Shown here: positions 60,636 through 64,000 of the stretch, one piece after another | Layout: each line of letters opens with the position of its first letter | Position numbering within the stretch: the stretch's first letter is position 1 | NCBI GenBank assembly: GCA_947447465.1 | Contig: CANFKE010000013.1 | Location: 1 to 64,000, forward strand | Reading direction: 5' to 3' | DNA: 64,000 nt | Source: Chitinophagaceae bacterium | Lineage (GTDB): Bacteria; Bacteroidota; Bacteroidia; Chitinophagales; Chitinophagaceae | The notes under the pieces: generated by a model | Databases searched by the model: none | Told to the model about the DNA's origin: nothing | What the model saw: only the letters and a program-made list of their open reading frames with translations | Translations under genes and position numbers: made by a program

Positions 60636-62999
60636 ATGGTTCGTTTTCTAAACACCATGGTATTATTGGTGGTACTGCTTTCCCTGCCTTTGTTTTCAAA
60701 GGCACAGGATTGCAGTTACTTGGTGCACGGAGTAGTTACAGACAAAGGCAATCATCCTATGCCGGGTGTTATTGTCCGCCTCATCAAAGATTCCACAGGC
60801 ACAGCAACAGATACCAGCGGTAGTTTTTCTTTTAACAATGTCTGCCCCGGCGGTCATACTATTTCTTTTGAGTCAATAGGGTATAAAACAATTGCTCAGA
60901 TCATAGATGTATCTGCTGACCGTTATCTTACCATTACTTTATCTGCAAGCGATAATGAGCTGGGGGAATTAGTAGTGAATGGTGAAAAAAAGCACGAGCT
61001 CCGTACTGTATTGGTCGATGAACTGAAAGGAGTAAATCTGCTGCAAACCCGTGGCTCTTCACTTGGTGAGACCATGAAGGAGATGACCGGCTTAAATTCT
61101 TTGCAAACAGGCCCTAGTCTTTCAAAACCGGTAATTCACGGTTTACATAGCAACAGAGTGCTGATCATTAATGATGGTATCAGGCAGAACGGACAGCAAT
61201 GGGGGACAGATCATGCGCCGGAGATAGATCCTTTTGTGACCAATAAAATTACCGTCGTAAAAGGCGCAGCCAGTGTGCGATATGGTGCAGATGCCGTGGG
61301 TGGAGTAGTATTACTTGATCCTGATGATCTGCCGACGGAGAAAGGTATCAAAGGTAACCTGTATGCTATTGCGGCAAGTAACGGACATTCCGGAGCGGTG
61401 TCGGGTACACTGCAGGGGGCATTCGATAAAAAGTTGGAAGGGCTATCATGGAGGGTGCAGGGTACGTTGAAGCAGGCAGGTAATGCTTACACACGTAATT
61501 ATTACCTTGCTAATACGGGTTTGAAAGAAGGCGACTTCTCCGCTAACATAGCTTACAAATGGAGGAAGTTCACTCTCAATTTGTTCTATAGTCAGTACAA
61601 CTCCAAAATGGGGATATTTGCCGGAGCGCAGAGCAGTAGTCCCGCAGATCTTGCAGCTAAGATAGCAGCCCCTTCACCATTATCTCCATCTTACTTTTCT
61701 TATGATATCAAGCGCAGTTACCAGAATGTGGTCCATGATCTGTTGAAAGCGAATATTAACTATAAACTGGCCAACAATGCGAAACTGGATCTTACCTTCG
61801 GTCGTCAGGAAGATCTGCGACAGGAATTTGATGCGTCTCTGCCCTACTCTACCAATCCGGAAATTCTTAGTAGACCTCAGGTCAGTTTCAAACTGATCAC
61901 CCATTCGCTTGACTTCATTTACACATCTGGTGTAAAAAATGGTTTTTCGGGTAGTGCAGGGCTTACAAGTAATACATCGGGCAATGTTTTTGAAGGTATC
62001 AGATATTTGATACCTAATTTCAGAGATTATAACGGAGGTTTCTTTGCCATAGAAAGGTATAACCATAAAAAGTTCACTTTCGAGGCTGGTGCAAGGTATG
62101 ATTACAGATGGTTGAGGGTATATCAGCGAAATACAAACACGCTGGCATTGTTCAATACTACCTACAACTATCAGAATCTTACAGGTACTGTTGGCGCTAT
62201 TTATCGCTACAATGCACACCTGACTTTCAATGGTAATATCGGTACTGCATGGAGAGCGCCAAGTATCAATGAAATGTACATTAACGGAGAACACTTCAGC
62301 AGTGCAACTTTCGAGGTAGGTGATTCGTCAATGAAGTCCGAAAGGTCTGTCAATACTACACTTTCTGTCAACTACACCGGAGATAAATGGAGGGTGACAG
62401 CGGATATGTATTATAACAAGATCGGCAATTTCATTTACTCAATGCCTACGGGAAGAGATACTGTATTGATCAGTGGTACATTTCCTAAGTTCCGGTATGT
62501 ACAGAACGATGTGAACATAAAAGGCCTTGATTTGTCGTTTCAGTACGATTTTATGAAACACCTCTCGTTTCAGTCGAAGACCACAATAGTGCTGGCTTAC
62601 AATGAGTCGATCAATGATTACCTTATTTATATGCCGGCCAACAGGTTCGAGAACGGCATTACTTATCAGCTACATAAGATATGGAAGTTCAATGAGCCCT
62701 ATCTTACCGTAGAAAATGTAAGTGTCAGCAAGCAAACCAGAGTGCCTTCGGGTAAAGCAAACGGAAGCAATTCAGCTGCGGTAAGTGAGGCGTCAGATTT
62801 TGCCCCGCCACCAGCCGGCTATACATTGTTCAATGTAAATGCAGGCTTTACAACACCGTTCTTTCACCATTTGTTGACGGTAAATGTAGGGGTAACAAAT
62901 ATTGGTAATGTTGCCTATCGCGACTATCTGAATCATTTCAGATATTACGCAGATGATCTCGGCTCCAATTATGTGCTGAGATTGAAATATTCTTTTTAA
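60636..62999 (+). CDS. TonB-dependent receptor with CarboxypepD_reg-like N-terminus
   Basis: A 787-residue outer-membrane receptor. Order: signal (VLLVVLLSLPLFSKAQ), CarboxypepD_reg-like domain (HGVVTDKGNHPMPGVIVRL), plug domain (GLHSNRVLIINDGIRQNGQQWGTDHAPEIDPFV, VVKGAASVRYGADAVGGVVLL), and a 22-strand barrel ending in YVLRLKYSF with the terminal Phe expected for BAM insertion. The plug with GLHSNRV and TDHAPEIDP resembles metal receptors of the ZnuD/copper group. It lies 62 nt after the His-rich gene and 18 nt before the lipoprotein gene, so an uptake operon is probable. Ligand inferred, not seen. Confidence 0.9.
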   Translation: MVRFLNTMVLLVVLLSLPLFSKAQDCSYLVHGVVTDKGNHPMPGVIVRLIKDSTGTATDTSGSFSFNNVCPGGHTISFESIGYKTIAQIIDVSADRYLTITLSASDNELGELVVNGEKKHELRTVLVDELKGVNLLQTRGSSLGETMKEMTGLNSLQTGPSLSKPVIHGLHSNRVLIINDGIRQNGQQWGTDHAPEIDPFVTNKITVVKGAASVRYGADAVGGVVLLDPDDLPTEKGIKGNLYAIAASNGHSGAVSGTLQGAFDKKLEGLSWRVQGTLKQAGNAYTRNYYLANTGLKEGDFSANIAYKWRKFTLNLFYSQYNSKMGIFAGAQSSSPADLAAKIAAPSPLSPSYFSYDIKRSYQNVVHDLLKANINYKLANNAKLDLTFGRQEDLRQEFDASLPYSTNPEILSRPQVSFKLITHSLDFIYTSGVKNGFSGSAGLTSNTSGNVFEGIRYLIPNFRDYNGGFFAIERYNHKKFTFEAGARYDYRWLRVYQRNTNTLALFNTTYNYQNLTGTVGAIYRYNAHLTFNGNIGTAWRAPSINEMYINGEHFSSATFEVGDSSMKSERSVNTTLSVNYTGDKWRVTADMYYNKIGNFIYSMPTGRDTVLISGTFPKFRYVQNDVNIKGLDLSFQYDFMKHLSFQSKTTIVLAYNESINDYLIYMPANRFENGITYQLHKIWKFNEPYLTVENVSVSKQTRVPSGKANGSNSAAVSEASDFAPPPAGYTLFNVNAGFTTPFFHHLLTVNVGVTNIGNVAYRDYLNHFRYYADDLGSNYVLRLKYSF

Positions 63000-63017
63000 C
63001 TATTTTAAGAACTAACA

Positions 63018-63575
63018 ATGAAAAGTCGATCAATATTATTAATGGCTACCGGGATGATGATGCTCTTTTTTATGGGGGCATGTTCCAAGGCCGAGAAAAA
63101 TGTAACAGAGCAACCCGATAATGAATTGCTCACTACCGTTGAATTGAAAGCGGTCAATACAACAGATGCAACAGATACCCCGAGCGCCAAGTGGGCAAGC
63201 ATTCCCGGGGGCTCATTAGATACCAGTCATGCTATCTTGAATCTGAAGAAGAATGCGTCATACAATGTCTCTGTAATGTTTCTGGATGAGTCTAAAACGC
63301 CTGCAAGTGATCTTACAAGTGAGATAAGAGCTCGGGGAAATTACCATCTGGTCTGTTTCAATGTTTCGGGTGGTCTTACTTTAGCTGTATCTCCAACAGA
63401 TCATGACAGTAACAGTCCGGCTTTACCTATAGGCTTGAGCGATCTGCTTACCACCGGTGCCGCCAGTGCAGGCAGACTGGAAGTAATTTTGCACCATCAA
63501 CCCAACGTAAAGACGGGCGACTGTGCTCCCGGCTCAATAGATGCAGATGTGAATTTTACTGTGAACATCAATTAA
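63018..63575 (+). CDS. Lipoprotein of the TonB-receptor-linked type 1 periplasmic-fold family
   Basis: A 185-residue protein with the signal LLMATGMMMLFFMGAC (lipid Cys in MGAC). The mature part starts Gln/Asp-rich and has the family pattern ELLTTVELKAVNTTD, HLVCFNV, LPIGLSDLLTTGAASAGRLEVILHHQPNVKTG and DADVNFTVNI. This small family sits beside TonB receptors in Bacteroidota and may capture or relay the ligand. It lies 18 nt after the receptor and 25 nt before the barrel gene. Confidence 0.8.
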   Translation: MKSRSILLMATGMMMLFFMGACSKAEKNVTEQPDNELLTTVELKAVNTTDATDTPSAKWASIPGGSLDTSHAILNLKKNASYNVSVMFLDESKTPASDLTSEIRARGNYHLVCFNVSGGLTLAVSPTDHDSNSPALPIGLSDLLTTGAASAGRLEVILHHQPNVKTGDCAPGSIDADVNFTVNIN

Positions 63576-63600
63576 CTACAACTCACCTAAACTAACAAAC

Positions 63601-64000
63601 ATGAAACGCTTCTTAATGAAAGTAGCGCCTGTAGCTCTATATATGCTACTGGCGACAGGGCCTTTGTTTGCCCAAAATGATTCGATTGTGGTAAGAGATC
63701 TGCAGTTAAAACTAAAACCTCCTCTGAGAATAGGACTAACAGGGGGGGGAAGTGTTCCGACAGGTAATTTTGCTAAGACTGATTACACTGATCTCAGATC
63801 CGGATTTGCAGGTCCGGGTTTTAATCTGGGCTTAACAGGAACTTACATGATCACTCAACACTGGGGTATAGCAGGGTTAGTGTCGTATTCAAGATACGAT
63901 CAGTCGGGACTGGATAATTTAGCCGCTGGTTATGTAGCGTCATTCGCTGTAAGCGATGCCACCATCAGAGTTAAAGATGATACCCATACATTCAGCTATT
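63601..64000 (+). CDS. Outer-membrane beta-barrel protein, partial at window edge
   Basis: The first 133 codons of a gene that runs past the window. It starts MKRFLMKVAPVALYMLLATGPLFAQ (signal), then PLRIGLTGGGSVPTGNFAKTDYTDLRSGFAGPGFNLGLTGTYMITQHWGIAGL-type strands, the opening of a small porin-like barrel. There is no stop in the visible part. It is the fourth gene of the presumed metal-uptake operon, 25 nt after the lipoprotein gene. The 3' end cannot be given. Confidence 0.82.
   Translation, partial: MKRFLMKVAPVALYMLLATGPLFAQNDSIVVRDLQLKLKPPLRIGLTGGGSVPTGNFAKTDYTDLRSGFAGPGFNLGLTGTYMITQHWGIAGLVSYSRYDQSGLDNLAAGYVASFAVSDATIRVKDDTHTFSY

Overview
The window comes from a Bacteroidota chromosome, most likely a Chitinophagaceae/Chitinophagales-type organism. 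The evidence is: four secreted proteins ending in the type A sorting domain of the type IX secretion system (T9SS); the T9SS regulator PorX; a PorG-like (DUF6089) barrel; GldC; many promoters with the Bacteroidota -7 element TAnnTTTG (one, for rpmH, with a perfect -33 TTTG at 20 bp); and Bacteroidota-restricted families such as DUF4834 and DUF5606. Gene order is chromosomal. I see no rRNA, tRNA, CRISPR array, insertion sequence or prophage.

Layout. 1-6 kb: rpmH (L34), a T9SS cargo protein, a BCP/PrxQ-type peroxiredoxin, a second T9SS cargo, then a minus-strand pair of a PLP trans-sulfuration enzyme and phosphosulfolactate synthase (ComA). 6-12.6 kb: envelope proteins, a large TPR protein, a VapBC-like toxin-antitoxin pair and a GT-C-like membrane protein. 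12.6-15.4 kb: methylmalonyl-CoA epimerase, then an iscS-iscU-iscA cluster with related stem-loops in both intercistronic gaps. 15.5-18.6 kb: PorG-like protein, a GNAT enzyme and PorX. 18.7-22.5 kb: a LamG T9SS cargo, then three adjacent minus-strand proteins with degenerate LytM domains, one of them EnvC-like. 22.7-29 kb: YicC, a PLP decarboxylase, a thioredoxin-like protein, a 0.45-kb non-coding region with short repeats, and a PP2A/ApaH-type phosphatase. 29.2-31.8 kb: cyanophycin synthetase. 32-35 kb: an AlgI (MBOAT)-AlgX/J-like pair for polymer O-acylation. 36-39 kb: TPR protein and DUF5606 protein.

39.1-42.8 kb holds the most unusual locus. It is a tightly overlapping five-gene operon of four paralogues plus a TonB C-terminal-domain protein. 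Three paralogues carry an identically spaced Cys4 module (C-X15-C-X2-C-X27-C), one transmembrane helix and a periplasmic carboxypeptidase-regulatory-like beta domain. The fourth has lost the Cys module. The first also has a fragment that resembles a TonB-receptor plug.

42.8-51.3 kb: LOG-family enzyme, DUF3050, APC permease, DUF817, a five-repeat T9SS adhesin-like protein, PdxJ, gcvH-vanZ and a lipoprotein. 51.5-55 kb: B12-dependent ribonucleotide reductase with a perfect DnaA box upstream. 55-60 kb: RimJ-like GNAT, DUF3298 lipoprotein, Dtd, GldC, nitronate monooxygenase and an M16 peptidase. 60.2-64 kb: a His-rich small exported protein, a TonB-dependent receptor, a lipoprotein and a beta-barrel protein cut by the window edge, together a probable metal-uptake operon.

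Common themes are cell-envelope export (T9SS cargo, regulator and barrel), TonB-linked transport, Fe-S and sulfur metabolism, and housekeeping. Functions are assigned from motifs and family knowledge only; no database search was run.
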